Below the pieces are notes generated by a model. The model was given only the letters and a program-made list of their open reading frames with translations. It was not told the origin of the DNA and searched no databases. Shown piece by piece: positions 27,853 through 39,886 of a DNA stretch of 64,000 nucleotides. The DNA is taken from positions 4,554,501 to 4,618,500 of the forward strand of contig NZ_CP077073.1 of NCBI RefSeq assembly GCF_019139535.1, read 5' to 3'. The translations under genes were made by a program, and so were the position numbers. The stretch comes from Pseudomonas muyukensis. GTDB lineage: Bacteria; Pseudomonadota; Gammaproteobacteria; Pseudomonadales; Pseudomonadaceae. Position 1 is the stretch's first letter, and each line of letters starts with the position of its first letter.

Positions 27853-27899
27853 CCTTCAGGCGCGCTGACTTCAAGGACGCAACACGCCAAGAGTTAGCC

Positions 27900-28367
27900 A
27901 TGCACGACATCACTCTGCTGCAACTGATCGAAAACGACATCGCGCCCACGCAGGAACTGCTCGAGCTTCTGCAAAACGAAGCGATAGCCCTGCACGGCCG
28001 CGACATGGTGGTGCTGGAGCAGATCCTGGCCCGCAAGCAGTCGTTGATCATCTTGCTCGAGCAGCAGGGTCGGCGCCGCAGCCAACTGCTCGCCAGCCTC
28101 GGCCTCAGTGCCGATCGCGCCGGCGCGCAAGCCCTGGCGGCCCAGTCGAGCAATGGCCAGGCGATCCTCGCCCGGCTCGACGAGCTGAGCCAACTGATGG
28201 ACGCCTGCCAGCAGGTCAACGCGACCAACGGCCAGATCATCCAGGTGCAGCAGCACGTCACGGCCAACCAGGTCAGAATCCTTCAGGGCGGCGATTCTCC
28301 GTCGCTCTACGACAGCCGTGGCGGTACCTCGCCGATGGCCAAGCCCCGGGCGATCAGCCAAGTGTGA
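27900..28367 (+). CDS. flgN: FlgN, chaperone for FlgK and FlgL
   Basis: This 155-aa, largely helical cytosolic chaperone delivers the junction proteins FlgK and FlgL to the export apparatus. The long coiled-coil segments (LIENDIAPTQELLELLQNEAIAL, then QLMDACQQVNATNGQII) and its position after flgM identify it. It lies 47 bp after flgM and is probably co-transcribed. Confidence 0.93.
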   Translation: MHDITLLQLIENDIAPTQELLELLQNEAIALHGRDMVVLEQILARKQSLIILLEQQGRRRSQLLASLGLSADRAGAQALAAQSSNGQAILARLDELSQLMDACQQVNATNGQIIQVQQHVTANQVRILQGGDSPSLYDSRGGTSPMAKPRAISQV

Positions 28368-28447
28368 TTAGTGGTATCAAGGCACGGAACATACTGGCAA
28401 AATGCCGTTAATTGCGTGTGTCGTTTTTGCCTGGAGATTGAAAACCC

Positions 28448-29191
28448 GTGTTCAACGAATCCGATGCTCCCCAGCCACCGAAGGTGCTGAGCACTCCTTT
28501 GGAGATTGCGGCCAACCTGCGCCAGCTGCTGGAGAGCCACGACCCGCTGATCATCAGCTTCCATGAACGCAGCCAGCGCTTCCAGAGCTACGTGGTGCAT
28601 GTCGACCGCGAGGCCGGGGTACTGGCGTTGGACGAGATGATCCCGCGCGACGGCGAAAAGTACATCGAGAACGGCGAAGCGTTTCGCATCGAAGGCTTCC
28701 ATGACGGCGTGCGCATTGCCTGGGAAAGCGACACCCCGCTGACCATCAGCGAGATCGACGGCCACCGCTGCTACCGCGGCCCGCTGCCCACGGAAGTCAC
28801 CTACCATCAGCGGCGCAATGCCTTTCGCGCCGCGCTGAAGTTGTCGCAACTGGTCGACGTGACCCTCGACGGCACCCACCTCAAGGGTAACGGCGCCCTG
28901 CGCGGCAAGCTGCTGGACATCTCTGCCACCGGCTGCAAGCTGCGCTTCGAAGGCAATGTCGAAGACCGCCTGCAACTGGGCCAGGTCTACGAGCGTTTCA
29001 AGGCCGGCAACCCGCTGGGGCTGACCGACACCATGGTCGAGCTGCGCCACCTGCATTTCGAGGAGCGCATCAACACCACCTTCGCCGGGGTACGCTTCCA
29101 TAACCTCAACGGCCAGGCGCAACGCAAGATCGAGAGTTTCGTCTACCAGTTGCAGCGCGAAGCGCGCAGGTTCGACAAGGACGATTACTGA
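28448..29191 (+). CDS. flgZ: FlgZ/YcgR, c-di-GMP-binding flagellar brake protein
   Basis: This 247-aa protein has an N-terminal YcgR domain (about residues 15-115) and a C-terminal PilZ domain. The two c-di-GMP motifs are present: an RRNAFR arginine motif near residue 122 and DISATGCKL near residue 158. With c-di-GMP bound, YcgR/FlgZ proteins act on the flagellar motor to slow swimming. It follows flgN by 80 bp, as in other Pseudomonas, and ends at a terminator. Confidence 0.95.
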   Translation: MFNESDAPQPPKVLSTPLEIAANLRQLLESHDPLIISFHERSQRFQSYVVHVDREAGVLALDEMIPRDGEKYIENGEAFRIEGFHDGVRIAWESDTPLTISEIDGHRCYRGPLPTEVTYHQRRNAFRAALKLSQLVDVTLDGTHLKGNGALRGKLLDISATGCKLRFEGNVEDRLQLGQVYERFKAGNPLGLTDTMVELRHLHFEERINTTFAGVRFHNLNGQAQRKIESFVYQLQREARRFDKDDY

Positions 29192-29198
29192 TCGTCGA

Positions 29199-29222
29199 AC
29201 GCCACCTACGGGTGGCGTTTTC
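29199..29222 (+). terminator. Terminator of the flgMN-flgZ unit
   Basis: AACGCCACC pairs with GGTGGCGTT around a 3-base loop, followed by TTTTC. It begins 7 bases after the flgZ stop and marks the end of the flagellar cluster. Confidence 0.8.
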
Positions 29223-29330
29223 ATGCCGCCGACGCGCACGCCAGGACACGCTTCCCGGTTCCACCCCCCGCCAGTCACTGCCACGCTCCGACAAGCCCCA
29301 TTGCGGGTCGCCTTCATGATCGGAGAAGCT

Positions 29331-29876
29331 ATGATCCAACGTGACTTTACCGCCGAACTGCACTGCCAGTATGGGCAGATAGTTGTTACCAGCGTGCCTT
29401 CGTCAGAGGACGATGGCATCCAGCATGCTCTGCGCAAAAACTGGCTCGTCGTCGACCAGGGCAATGACCCTGCCTGGTTCAGGCGCCTCACCTTCCACTT
29501 CAAGTACCTCAAGACCGATGGCGCTCGCCACCACTACCAGATCGAGATTGCCGAACCCTCATCGATCAAGCGACAGCGGTTGGAGAAAAGCACCAACAAT
29601 TGGCTGAAATTCTATGATCACCTGGCGCTGGGAAATACCGCGCACTTGAGTTTCCTGAACCTGACTGCGCGACGCCAGTACTGGAAAATTCAAGTGCTTG
29701 GGGAGTGGGACGGTGACATGGCCAGTGCGCAGCAGGTCGAGTTCTACTTGCGCGACGCGGCGGTATATCGCGTCGCCAATACCTACTCCGCGCTGTATGA
29801 CTACTTTGGTTTGCATGCCGGTCCCGATGACGGCGACATCCTGAAGTTCCACCTGCGCAACATCACGCTGGTCTGA
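29331..29876 (+). CDS. Hypothetical 181-aa protein
   Basis: I do not recognise this protein's family. It is predicted cytosolic, with no signal peptide or membrane segment, and is rich in aromatic residues (WFRRLTFHFKYLK, FYDHLALGN, YWKIQVLGEW). The pattern looks like alternating beta strands. I chose the ATG at 29331 because GGAGAAG precedes it; the frame opens 36 codons earlier, inside the flgZ terminator region. Base composition is lower in GC than its neighbours, and it lies between the flgZ terminator and a convergent MFS gene, which suggests an accessory gene. Confidence 0.75.
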   Translation: MIQRDFTAELHCQYGQIVVTSVPSSEDDGIQHALRKNWLVVDQGNDPAWFRRLTFHFKYLKTDGARHHYQIEIAEPSSIKRQRLEKSTNNWLKFYDHLALGNTAHLSFLNLTARRQYWKIQVLGEWDGDMASAQQVEFYLRDAAVYRVANTYSALYDYFGLHAGPDDGDILKFHLRNITLV

Positions 29877-29914
29877 TACAGCACCTGCCAGGTCGGCCAT
29901 CAATGCCAGGCCCG

Positions 29915-31255
29915 TCAACGCAAGCTGTCGCCGCCTGCCTGTGGCCGGGCACCCTGCCCTTCGCCTGCCTGTTCTGCCTCGGTATCCTCCGCCGCCACCG
30001 GTGCTTGCATGACCTCCTGCACGGTCTGCTCATCGACCCGCGGGTCGAGCGCCGCCGACAACGGCGAGCCGGCCGCCGGCATCGCCACGTGGCCGAGCGG
30101 GGCATCCTGGACCTGGTGCAAGCCGGTCACCGCTTTCGGCCGGATTCGCCACACCAGCACCAGCGCAAAGAACAGGAAGAAGGCATACAGCATCTGCGCG
30201 CCGAACAGCTTCATCAGCACACCGGCAGCCAATGGCCCGATGCAGGCGCCAACGCCGTAGGTCACCAGCAGCATGGCGGTCAGCGACACCCGCCGCTCGC
30301 TCTCCACATGGTCATTGGAGAACGCCACCGCCAATGGATACAGGCAGAACTGCAACAACGAAATGACAAAGCCGATGCCGAACAGCAGCGCCAGCGGCAC
30401 GCTCGGCAGGATGGCCAAGGGCGCCGACGCCAGCGCCAGGCCGCTCGCCACGCTGCGGATCAGCACGGCGCGGTCATAGCGGTCGGAGAGCCAACCCAAC
30501 GGCCATTGCACCACCAGGCCGGCGAAAATACAGCTGCCCATGAACAAGCCGATCTGCTCGGTGGACAGCCCCTGGTTGGCCGCGTACAGCGGCGCCAGGC
30601 CATAGAAGGAGCCGACTATCAAACCCGCACCCAACACCGTCGACAGCGACTGTGGCACGCGCTTGATGAACAGCTTCGGCTCCATCGGCGCCGGGCGCAA
30701 CGGCGCGGGGTGGATGCGCCGGGTCATGGCCACCGGCACCAGGCACAGGGCAAAGCACATGGCCACCAGCATCAGCAGCTCCGGCCCCAACTGCGGGTGT
30801 AGCACCAGGATCAACTGGCCGAGCACCAGGCCCAGGTAGGAGGCGATCATGTAGCCGCTGAACACCGCCCCGCGATGCTTGGCATCGGCCTGTTCGTTGA
30901 GCCAGCTCTCGATGACCATGTATTGGCACATCATGCCCAGGCCTACGATCATCCGCAGCCCGACCCAGGCCGGCAGCCAACTGGTCAGCCCATGGCCGAG
31001 CACGGCCGCGCCGACAATACCGGCACAGGTGGCGTAAGCCCTGATGTGCCCCACCCTGCCGATCAAGCGGTGGCCAATCTTGCCGCCCAGGGCCAGGCCG
31101 AAATAGTTGGCGGCCATCAGCGCACCGACCCACAGGCTGTCGACATGCTCGGCGGCCAGGCGCAATGCCAGGTAGGTACTGAGCAAGCCAGAGCCGATCA
31201 ACATCATCAAGGCAGCGAAATACAGCGACTGAAACGGCTTCCAGATAGTGCGCAT
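29915..31255 (-). CDS. Major facilitator superfamily transporter
   Basis: This 446-aa integral membrane protein has about 12 hydrophobic helices in two halves of six, with a basic loop between them (about residues 180-200: MTRRIHPAPLRPAPMEPK). The motif GWLSDRYDR in the second half is the MFS loop signature. The last 60 or so residues form a soluble acidic Ala/Gln-rich tail. It resembles the YcaD-like group; the substrate cannot be told from sequence. It is transcribed alone, convergent with the 181-aa gene. Confidence 0.9.
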   Translation of the reverse strand: MRTIWKPFQSLYFAALMMLIGSGLLSTYLALRLAAEHVDSLWVGALMAANYFGLALGGKIGHRLIGRVGHIRAYATCAGIVGAAVLGHGLTSWLPAWVGLRMIVGLGMMCQYMVIESWLNEQADAKHRGAVFSGYMIASYLGLVLGQLILVLHPQLGPELLMLVAMCFALCLVPVAMTRRIHPAPLRPAPMEPKLFIKRVPQSLSTVLGAGLIVGSFYGLAPLYAANQGLSTEQIGLFMGSCIFAGLVVQWPLGWLSDRYDRAVLIRSVASGLALASAPLAILPSVPLALLFGIGFVISLLQFCLYPLAVAFSNDHVESERRVSLTAMLLVTYGVGACIGPLAAGVLMKLFGAQMLYAFFLFFALVLVWRIRPKAVTGLHQVQDAPLGHVAMPAAGSPLSAALDPRVDEQTVQEVMQAPVAAEDTEAEQAGEGQGARPQAGGDSLR

Positions 31256-31385
31256 ACGTCCCGTCGGGCTCCTTCGTCAGGTGGCGTTGGGTGCAGGGCT
31301 AGCATAAGAGCAAATCATCGACCGCGCAGGCCCCAAACCGCGAAATGCGCCGCTGACGGCGCGCCCACTACAGGTTGTGTCGCGC

Positions 31386-32729
31386 TCAGGCCTGCGCCGC
31401 CAGCACGCGTCGCTCCCACGGCGTGATTTCGTCTAAGAAGTCGGCCAGCTCGAGGGTCTTGCTGGCGATGTAGCCTTCGATGAACTCACGGCCGAACAGT
31501 TCCCGGGCCAAGGCACTGTGCTTGAGGCGCTGCAGGGCCGCATGCAGGGTACAGGGCAGGCTCAGGTGCTCGGGCACCTCGAACTCGCCCTGGATGGCCG
31601 CGGCCGGCACGATCTGCCGCTCGATACCATGCAGGCCGGCAGCCAGGCTCGCGGCGATCGCCAGGTAGGGGTTGGCGTCGGCGCCCGGCAAACGGTTCTC
31701 CACCCGTCGCGCCGCCGGCGCGCTGGCGGGGATACGCAGGCCGGCGGCACGGTTGTCCTCTGACCAGCAGGCGTTGTTGGGCGAGGCGTACGGGTGGCAC
31801 AGGCGCTGGTAGGAGTTGACGTTGGGCGCGAACAACAGGGTGAAGTCGGCCAGACAAGCCTGCAAGCCGCCGATGAAATGGTGAAAGGTATCGGTCGGGG
31901 CGCCGTGTTCGTCGCTGAACAGGTTACGCCCACTGGTGCTGTCGACCAGGCTCTGGTGAATATGCATCGAGCTGCCGGGGGTGTGCGCCAGGGGCTTGGC
32001 CATGCATACCACGATCAGGCCGTGCTTGAGCGCGACCTCCTTGAGCAAGTGCTTGAACAGGAAGGTCTGGTCGGCCAACAGCAGCGGGTCGCCGTGCAGC
32101 AGGTTGATCTCGAACTGACTGACGCCCATCTCGTGCATGAAGGTGTCACGCGGCAGGCCCAGCGCCGCCATGCAGCGGTACACCTCGTTGAAGAACGGAC
32201 GCAGGCCGTTGTTGGAGCTGACGCTGAACGCCGAATGGCCCATTTCCCGACGCCCATCCTTGCCCAGCGCAGGCAAGAACGGCTGGCTCGGATCGGTGTT
32301 GGGGGCGAAGACGAAGAACTCCAGCTCGGTGGCCACCACCGGCGCCAGGCCACGTTCGGCATAGCGGGCGAGCACCGCCTTCAGCTGAGCGCGGCTGGAC
32401 AACCCCGACGGCCGGCCATCGAGCTCGACCGCATCGCAAATGGCCAGGGCACGCGGCTCGTCACTCCAGGGCAGGCGGTGAATCTGCGCCGGGTCAGCCA
32501 CCAGCGCCAGGTCGCCGTCGTCGCTGCCGTAGAACTTCGCCGGCGGGTAGCCGCCCATGATGCATTGCAGCAACACCCCGCGCGCCATCTGCAAGCGCCG
32601 ACCTTCGAGGAAACCCTCGGCAGTCATCACCTTGCCGCGGGCGACGCCGTTGAGGTCGGGGGTGACGCATTCGATTTCATCGATGCCCTGCAGCTGTTGG
32701 GCCTGGTGATGCGGGCCTGCGGTCGTCAT
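31386..32729 (-). CDS. Glutamine synthetase family protein (gamma-glutamylputrescine synthetase-like)
   Basis: This 447-aa GS-fold ligase has the ammonia/ATP-site motifs HTPGSSMHIHQSL and a PNNACWSEDNRAAGLRIP block, then RVENRLPGADANPY. It lacks the adenylylation-site region of GlnA, as do PuuA/SpuI enzymes, which join glutamate to polyamines. The substrate here is uncertain. I chose the ATG at 32729 because AAGGAC precedes it; an in-frame start lies 16 codons upstream. No polyamine oxidase or aminotransferase gene is adjacent. Confidence 0.88.
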   Translation of the reverse strand: MTTAGPHHQAQQLQGIDEIECVTPDLNGVARGKVMTAEGFLEGRRLQMARGVLLQCIMGGYPPAKFYGSDDGDLALVADPAQIHRLPWSDEPRALAICDAVELDGRPSGLSSRAQLKAVLARYAERGLAPVVATELEFFVFAPNTDPSQPFLPALGKDGRREMGHSAFSVSSNNGLRPFFNEVYRCMAALGLPRDTFMHEMGVSQFEINLLHGDPLLLADQTFLFKHLLKEVALKHGLIVVCMAKPLAHTPGSSMHIHQSLVDSTSGRNLFSDEHGAPTDTFHHFIGGLQACLADFTLLFAPNVNSYQRLCHPYASPNNACWSEDNRAAGLRIPASAPAARRVENRLPGADANPYLAIAASLAAGLHGIERQIVPAAAIQGEFEVPEHLSLPCTLHAALQRLKHSALARELFGREFIEGYIASKTLELADFLDEITPWERRVLAAQA

Positions 32730-32819
32730 GACGCTGTCCTTGTTGTTGTGTTGGCATGCCGGAGTGGCGATGAACACAACATAGGCCGTGGGTGTTTAAA
32801 ATATCAAGCACCCAAGTGC

Positions 32820-32852
32820 GCGGTCTTCGCCGGCAACGCCGGCGCCTGCACG
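32820..32852. repeat. REP-like palindrome upstream of bkdR's stop
   Basis: TTCGCCGGCAACGCCGGCGC forms a GCCGGC/GCCGGC hairpin of the REP type. It lies between the start of the GS-like gene and the bkdR stop, where it may help end bkdR transcripts. Confidence 0.5.
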
Positions 32853-32854
32853 CC

Positions 32855-33343
32855 TCAAGGTTCACGCAAGGTCATGCCATTGGCCGGCAACGGCAACGCG
32901 GTCTTGTAGCGCACCTGCTTCAACGCGAAGCTGGAACGGATATTGGCCACCCCCGGCAGCCGCGTCAGGTAGTCGAGAAACCGCTCCAACGCCTGGATGC
33001 TTGGCAGCAGCACCCGCAACAGGTAATCCGGGTCGCCCGTCATCAGGTAGCACTCCATTACCTCCGGGCGCTCGGCGATCTCTTCCTCGAAGCGATGCAG
33101 CGACTGTTCCACCTGCTTCTCCAGGCTGACATGGATGAACACATTGACGTCCAGCCCCAATGCCTCGGGCGACAGCAAGGTGACCTGCTGGCGAATCACT
33201 CCCAACTCCTCCATGGCCTTGACCCGGTTGAAGCACGGCGTGGGCGAGAGGTTGACCGAGCGCGCCAGCTCCGCGTTGGTGATGCGGGCGTTTTCCTGCA
33301 GGCTGTTGAGAATGCCGATATCCGTACGATCCAACTTACGCAT
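32855..33343 (-). CDS. bkdR: BkdR, Lrp-type activator of the bkd operon
   Basis: This 162-aa Lrp/AsnC regulator has an N-terminal helix-turn-helix ([23 protein letters not shown]) and a C-terminal ligand-binding RAM domain (VFIHVSLEK to [13 protein letters not shown]). It is divergent from bkdA1 with a 198-bp spacer. BkdR of P. putida activates the bkd operon from this arrangement and responds to branched-chain amino acids. Confidence 0.96.
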   Translation of the reverse strand: MRKLDRTDIGILNSLQENARITNAELARSVNLSPTPCFNRVKAMEELGVIRQQVTLLSPEALGLDVNVFIHVSLEKQVEQSLHRFEEEIAERPEVMECYLMTGDPDYLLRVLLPSIQALERFLDYLTRLPGVANIRSSFALKQVRYKTALPLPANGMTLREP

Positions 33344-34774
<1,431 letters not shown>

Positions 34775-34775
34775 G

Positions 34776-35834
<1,059 letters not shown>

Positions 35835-37106
35835 ATGGGCACGCACGTCATCAAGATGCCGGACATTGGCGAAGGCATCGCGCAGGTCGAGTTGGTGGAA
35901 TGGTTCGTCAAGGTCGGCGACCTGATCGCCGAGGACCAGGTGGTGGCCGACGTCATGACCGACAAGGCCACCGTGGAAATCCCCTCGCCGGTTGCCGGCA
36001 AGGTACTGGCCCTGGGCGGCCAGCCAGGTGAAGTGATGGCGGTCGGCAGCGAGCTGATCCGCATCGAGGTCGAAGGCAGCGGCAACCATGTCGACACGCC
36101 GCAGGCCAAGGCAGTGGAGCCGGCACCCGCGCCGGTGCAGGTGGCAAGCCAACCGGCGCCGCGCCTCGAGGCGCAACCTCAGCAGCCTGCCGTCCAGCCT
36201 ACGGCGGCGCCGATCGTGCCGCGCGAGGCCCACGACAAGCCGCTGGCCTCCCCCGCCGTGCGCAAGCGCGCGCTGGATGCCGGTGTCGAGCTGCGCTACG
36301 TGCATGGCAGCGGCCCGGCCGGGCGCATTCTGCACGAAGACCTCGACGCCTTCATCAGCAAGCCGCAGAGCAGCGCCGGCCAGGCCCCGAGCGGCTATGG
36401 CAAGCGCACCGACAGCGAGCAGGTGCCGGTGATCGGCCTGCGCCGCAAGATCGCCCAGCGCATGCAGGACGCCAAGCGCCGCGTCGCCCACTTCAGCTAC
36501 GTCGAGGAAATCGACGTGACCAACCTGGAGGCCCTGCGCCAGCAGCTCAACGCCAAGCACGGTGAAAGCCGCGGCAAGCTGACCCTGCTGCCGTTCCTGG
36601 TGCGCGCCATGGTCGTCGCCTTGCGCGACTTCCCGCAGATCAACGCCACCTACGACGACGAAGCCCAGGTCATCACCCGCCATGGCGCAGTGCACGTGGG
36701 CATCGCCACCCAGGGCGACAACGGCCTGATGGTGCCGGTGTTGCGCCATGCCGAAGCCGGCAGCCTGTGGAGCAACGCCAGCGAGATCGCCCGGGTGGCC
36801 CATGCCGCACGCAACAACAAGGCGAGCCGCGAGGAACTGTCCGGCTCGACCATCACCCTGACCAGCCTCGGCGCGCTGGGCGGCATCGTCAGCACGCCGG
36901 TGGTCAACACCCCGGAAGTGGCGATCGTCGGTGTCAACCGCATGGTCGAGCGGCCCATGGTGGTCGACGGCCAGATCGTCGTGCGCAAGATGATGAACCT
37001 GTCCAGCTCGTTCGACCATCGCGTGGTCGATGGCATGGACGCCGCCCTGTTCATCCAGGCCGTGCGCGGCCTGCTGGAACAACCCGCCTGCCTGTTCGTG
37101 GAGTGA
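35835..37106 (+). CDS. bkdB: BkdB, E2 lipoamide acyltransferase of the branched-chain complex
   Basis: This 423-aa E2 core protein transfers the acyl group to CoA. The N-terminal lipoyl domain carries the lipoylated Lys44 in [11 protein letters not shown] Pro/Ala/Gln linker, the E3-binding domain ([20 protein letters not shown]) and the catalytic domain follow, with the active-site His in [14 protein letters not shown]. Its start abuts the bkdA2 stop. Confidence 0.98.
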   Translation: MGTHVIKMPDIGEGIAQVELVEWFVKVGDLIAEDQVVADVMTDKATVEIPSPVAGKVLALGGQPGEVMAVGSELIRIEVEGSGNHVDTPQAKAVEPAPAPVQVASQPAPRLEAQPQQPAVQPTAAPIVPREAHDKPLASPAVRKRALDAGVELRYVHGSGPAGRILHEDLDAFISKPQSSAGQAPSGYGKRTDSEQVPVIGLRRKIAQRMQDAKRRVAHFSYVEEIDVTNLEALRQQLNAKHGESRGKLTLLPFLVRAMVVALRDFPQINATYDDEAQVITRHGAVHVGIATQGDNGLMVPVLRHAEAGSLWSNASEIARVAHAARNNKASREELSGSTITLTSLGALGGIVSTPVVNTPEVAIVGVNRMVERPMVVDGQIVVRKMMNLSSSFDHRVVDGMDAALFIQAVRGLLEQPACLFVE

Positions 37107-37108
37107 CC

Positions 37109-38488
37109 ATGCAACCGATCATCGACACCACCCTGCTGATCATCGGTGGCGGCCCCGGCGGCTATGTAGCCGCCATCCGCGCCGGGCAACTGGGCATCCC
37201 CACCGTGCTGGTCGAAGGCCAGGCACTGGGCGGCACCTGCCTGAACATCGGCTGCATCCCCTCCAAGGCGCTGATCCATGTGGCCGAGCAGTTCCACCAG
37301 ACCAGCCGTTACACCGAGCCATCGCCACTGGGCATCAGCGTATCGTCGCCGCGCCTGGACATCGGCCGCAGCGTCGAGTGGAAGGACGGCATCGTCGATC
37401 GCCTCACCAGCGGCGTCGCCGCCCTGCTGAAAAAGCATGGCGTCAAGGTGATCCACGGCTGGGCGAAGATCCTCGACGGCAAGCGCGTCGAAGTCGATGG
37501 CCAGCACATCCAGTGCGAGCACCTGCTGCTGGCCACAGGTTCCAGCAGCGTCGAACTGCCGATGCTGCCGACCGGTGGGCCGGTCATCTCGTCCACCGAG
37601 GCCCTGACCCCCAAGGCACTGCCCCAGCACCTGGTGGTGGTCGGCGGCGGCTACATCGGCCTGGAACTGGGCATCGCCTACCGCAAGCTCGGTGCCAAGG
37701 TCAGCGTGGTCGAAGCGCGCGAGCGCATCCTGCCGACCTACGATGCCGAGTTGACCGCGCCGGTGGCCGAGTCGCTGAAGAAACTGGGCATCGCCTTGTA
37801 CCTGGGCCATAGCGTCGAAGGCCATGCCGACGGCTGCTTGCTGGCCAGCGATGGCCAGGGCGGGCAACTGCGCCTGGAGGCTGACCAGGTACTGGTGGCC
37901 GTGGGCCGCCGTCCACGCACCAAAGGCTTCGGCCTGGAAAGCCTGGACCTGAAGATGAACGGCGCGGCCATCGCCATCGACGAGCGCTGCCAGACCAGCA
38001 TGCGCAACGTCTGGGCCATCGGCGACGTGGCCGGCGAGCCAATGCTGGCGCACCGGGCCATGGCCCAGGGCGAGATGGTCGCCGAAATCATCGCCGGCAA
38101 ACCTCGGCGCTTCGAACCCAGCGCCATCGCAGCGGTGTGCTTCACCGACCCGGAGGTCGTGGTCGTCGGCAAGACCCCGGAGCAAGCCAGCCAGCAGGGG
38201 CTGGACTGCATCGTCGCGCAGTTCCCCTTCGCCGCCAACGGCCGGGCCATGACCCTGGAGTCTAAGACCGGCTTCGTACGGGTGGTGGCGCGTCGCGACA
38301 ACCACCTGATCCTTGGCTGGCAAGCCGTGGGGGTGGCGGTCTCCGAGCTGTCCAGCGCCTTCGCCCAGTCACTGGAGATGGGCGCGCGCCTGGAGGACAT
38401 CGCCGGTACCATCCATGCTCACCCGACCCTCGGCGAGGCGGTACAGGAAGCGGCACTGCGGGCCCTGGGGCACGCACTGCATATCTGA
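37109..38488 (+). CDS. lpdV: LpdV, E3 lipoamide dehydrogenase of the branched-chain complex
   Basis: This 459-aa flavoprotein reoxidises the E2 lipoyl group with NAD+. The FAD motif [10 protein letters not shown] lies near residue 13, the redox-active Cys44 and Cys49 are in [13 protein letters not shown], and a second Rossmann motif reads [13 protein letters not shown]. The active-site His is in [13 protein letters not shown]. It starts 2 bp after bkdB and ends the operon. LpdV is the bkd-specific E3 in P. putida. Confidence 0.98.
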   Translation: MQPIIDTTLLIIGGGPGGYVAAIRAGQLGIPTVLVEGQALGGTCLNIGCIPSKALIHVAEQFHQTSRYTEPSPLGISVSSPRLDIGRSVEWKDGIVDRLTSGVAALLKKHGVKVIHGWAKILDGKRVEVDGQHIQCEHLLLATGSSSVELPMLPTGGPVISSTEALTPKALPQHLVVVGGGYIGLELGIAYRKLGAKVSVVEARERILPTYDAELTAPVAESLKKLGIALYLGHSVEGHADGCLLASDGQGGQLRLEADQVLVAVGRRPRTKGFGLESLDLKMNGAAIAIDERCQTSMRNVWAIGDVAGEPMLAHRAMAQGEMVAEIIAGKPRRFEPSAIAAVCFTDPEVVVVGKTPEQASQQGLDCIVAQFPFAANGRAMTLESKTGFVRVVARRDNHLILGWQAVGVAVSELSSAFAQSLEMGARLEDIAGTIHAHPTLGEAVQEAALRALGHALHI

Positions 38489-38509
38489 GTCACTGAAGCG
38501 GCAATTTGG

Positions 38510-38543
38510 CCCGCTGCGCCCCAGGCGCCGCGGGTCTTTTTTT
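38510..38543 (+). terminator. Terminator of the bkd operon
   Basis: Two stacked GC stems (CCCGC with GCGGG, GCGCC with GGCGC) with one mismatch are followed by a T7 run. It starts 21 bases after the lpdV stop. Confidence 0.82.
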
Positions 38544-38558
38544 AACATCGTCCATCGC

Positions 38559-38655
38559 CTCGCCTGGTTCGCCAGCAAGCTGGCGCCTACGCGGCGGGGT
38601 ACGCCGCAAACGTGCAGGAGCCGGCCTTGCCGGCGAACACCGGCAAAGCCGGTGC
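38559..38655. repeat. Inverted REP pair after lpdV
   Basis: One unit reads CGCCTGGTTCGCCAGCAAGC and the other AGGAGCCGGCCTTGCCGGCG, separated by about 25 bases. They match the pair beside fliC. The element fills the gap between the convergent lpdV and GGDEF genes. Confidence 0.78.
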
Positions 38656-38666
38656 CATTCATCGCG

Positions 38667-39665
38667 TCACTCAGCCACGGCATTCTTGCCATCGGCCTTG
38701 GCCCGGTACAACGCCTGGTCGGCCCGTTCGAGCAAGCGCGCGGCGTCGTCACCCTCCTGCCATTGCACCACGCCATAGCTCATGGTCAGCTGGCAATCAC
38801 CAATCGCTGCCATCGGCCCCATCGCCTGGCGAATCGCCACGGCCAGCGCACGGGCCTGGTCAAGGTCGCCACCCGGTAGCACCACCGCGAACTCGTCCCC
38901 GCCCCAGCGCGCCAACAGGTGTTGAGGCCGCAGGCAGGTGCGAATGCGCTCGGTCACCTCGATCAACGCAGCATCGCCGCGGGCATGGCCATGGCGGTCG
39001 TTGATCGGCTTGAAGTCATCCAGGTCCATGGCGATCAACGCCAGTGGCTCGCGGAAACGGCCGGCGCGCTCGCACTCCTGCTGCAAGGTCTTTTCCAGAC
39101 GATAGCGGTTGGCGGTGCGAGTCAGCGCATCGCGTTCGGCAAGCTCACGGTTCTCGTCCAACTGCCGCTGCAATTGCTGGTTGACCCACGACAGCTCGCG
39201 GGTGCGTTCGGCGACTTGGGTCTCCAGCGACTGGTTGCGTTGTTCCAGGCCCGCCACCAGGCGCTTGCCGGCATCGATGTTGCGGTGCGCGCCCAGCATG
39301 CGGGCCACCGAGCCATCCGGGTTGCGGGCAATGATATGACCGCTGTCCTCGATCCACAGGTAGCTGCCGTCCTGGCAGCGGCAACGATACTCGATGCGGT
39401 AACGCTCGTTGCGCTGGTTGATGTAGGCCTCGAAATGCGCCATCACCCGCGGATAGTCCTGCGGGTGGATCACGCTCTCCCAGGTCAGCACCGAGTTGGC
39501 CATGGAATGGCTGGCATAGCCCAGCATCGCGTACCAGCCAGGGTTGCGGTAGACATACCCGCTGTTGGCATCCCAGTCCCAGATGCCATCGCTGATCAGA
39601 TCGAACAAGGTGTGCAGTTGCTGCTCGGTAAAACCCGCTGGAATCGGCTTGATTGCCTGACTCAT
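38667..39665 (-). CDS. PAS-GGDEF diguanylate cyclase
   Basis: This 332-aa cytosolic protein has an N-terminal PAS domain (about residues 14-130, DGIWDWDANSGYVYRNPGW to GSVARMLGAHRNI), a coiled coil (about 135-175) and a C-terminal GGDEF domain with an intact RWGGDEFAVVLPG active site. It should make c-di-GMP in response to a PAS signal. The inhibitory-site position reads RPQH in place of RxxD, so product inhibition may be weak. Its output could feed the FleQ and FlgZ receptors encoded nearby, but this is inference. It is convergent with the bkd operon. Confidence 0.93.
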   Translation of the reverse strand: MSQAIKPIPAGFTEQQLHTLFDLISDGIWDWDANSGYVYRNPGWYAMLGYASHSMANSVLTWESVIHPQDYPRVMAHFEAYINQRNERYRIEYRCRCQDGSYLWIEDSGHIIARNPDGSVARMLGAHRNIDAGKRLVAGLEQRNQSLETQVAERTRELSWVNQQLQRQLDENRELAERDALTRTANRYRLEKTLQQECERAGRFREPLALIAMDLDDFKPINDRHGHARGDAALIEVTERIRTCLRPQHLLARWGGDEFAVVLPGGDLDQARALAVAIRQAMGPMAAIGDCQLTMSYGVVQWQEGDDAARLLERADQALYRAKADGKNAVAE

Positions 39666-39886
39666 GGACGCTCTCCTTGGTATCCAGCAACTGCGCCCCG
39701 GTCACGGTGCTGCCGACATTCATGATGATTGCCGCAGGCGGCAATCCTGTTCCTCTCGCGGGCAAGCATATTCCGTGCACGCAACCCCCGGAATAGCCCG
39801 AACGGTCTATTTCACGGAACATTGCGTACTGGCACAGCTTTTGCCACTTTCGTCCGGTCTTTTGCTTCTAGTCCATGGAGGAAACC

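Noticed and set aside
28368..28447. A separate sigma-28 or sigma-54 promoter for flgZ
   Set aside because: TCAAG-N14-GGCAAAAT has a poor -10 box, and no GG-N10-GC pair is present. Read-through from flgMN or an unseen promoter is as likely.
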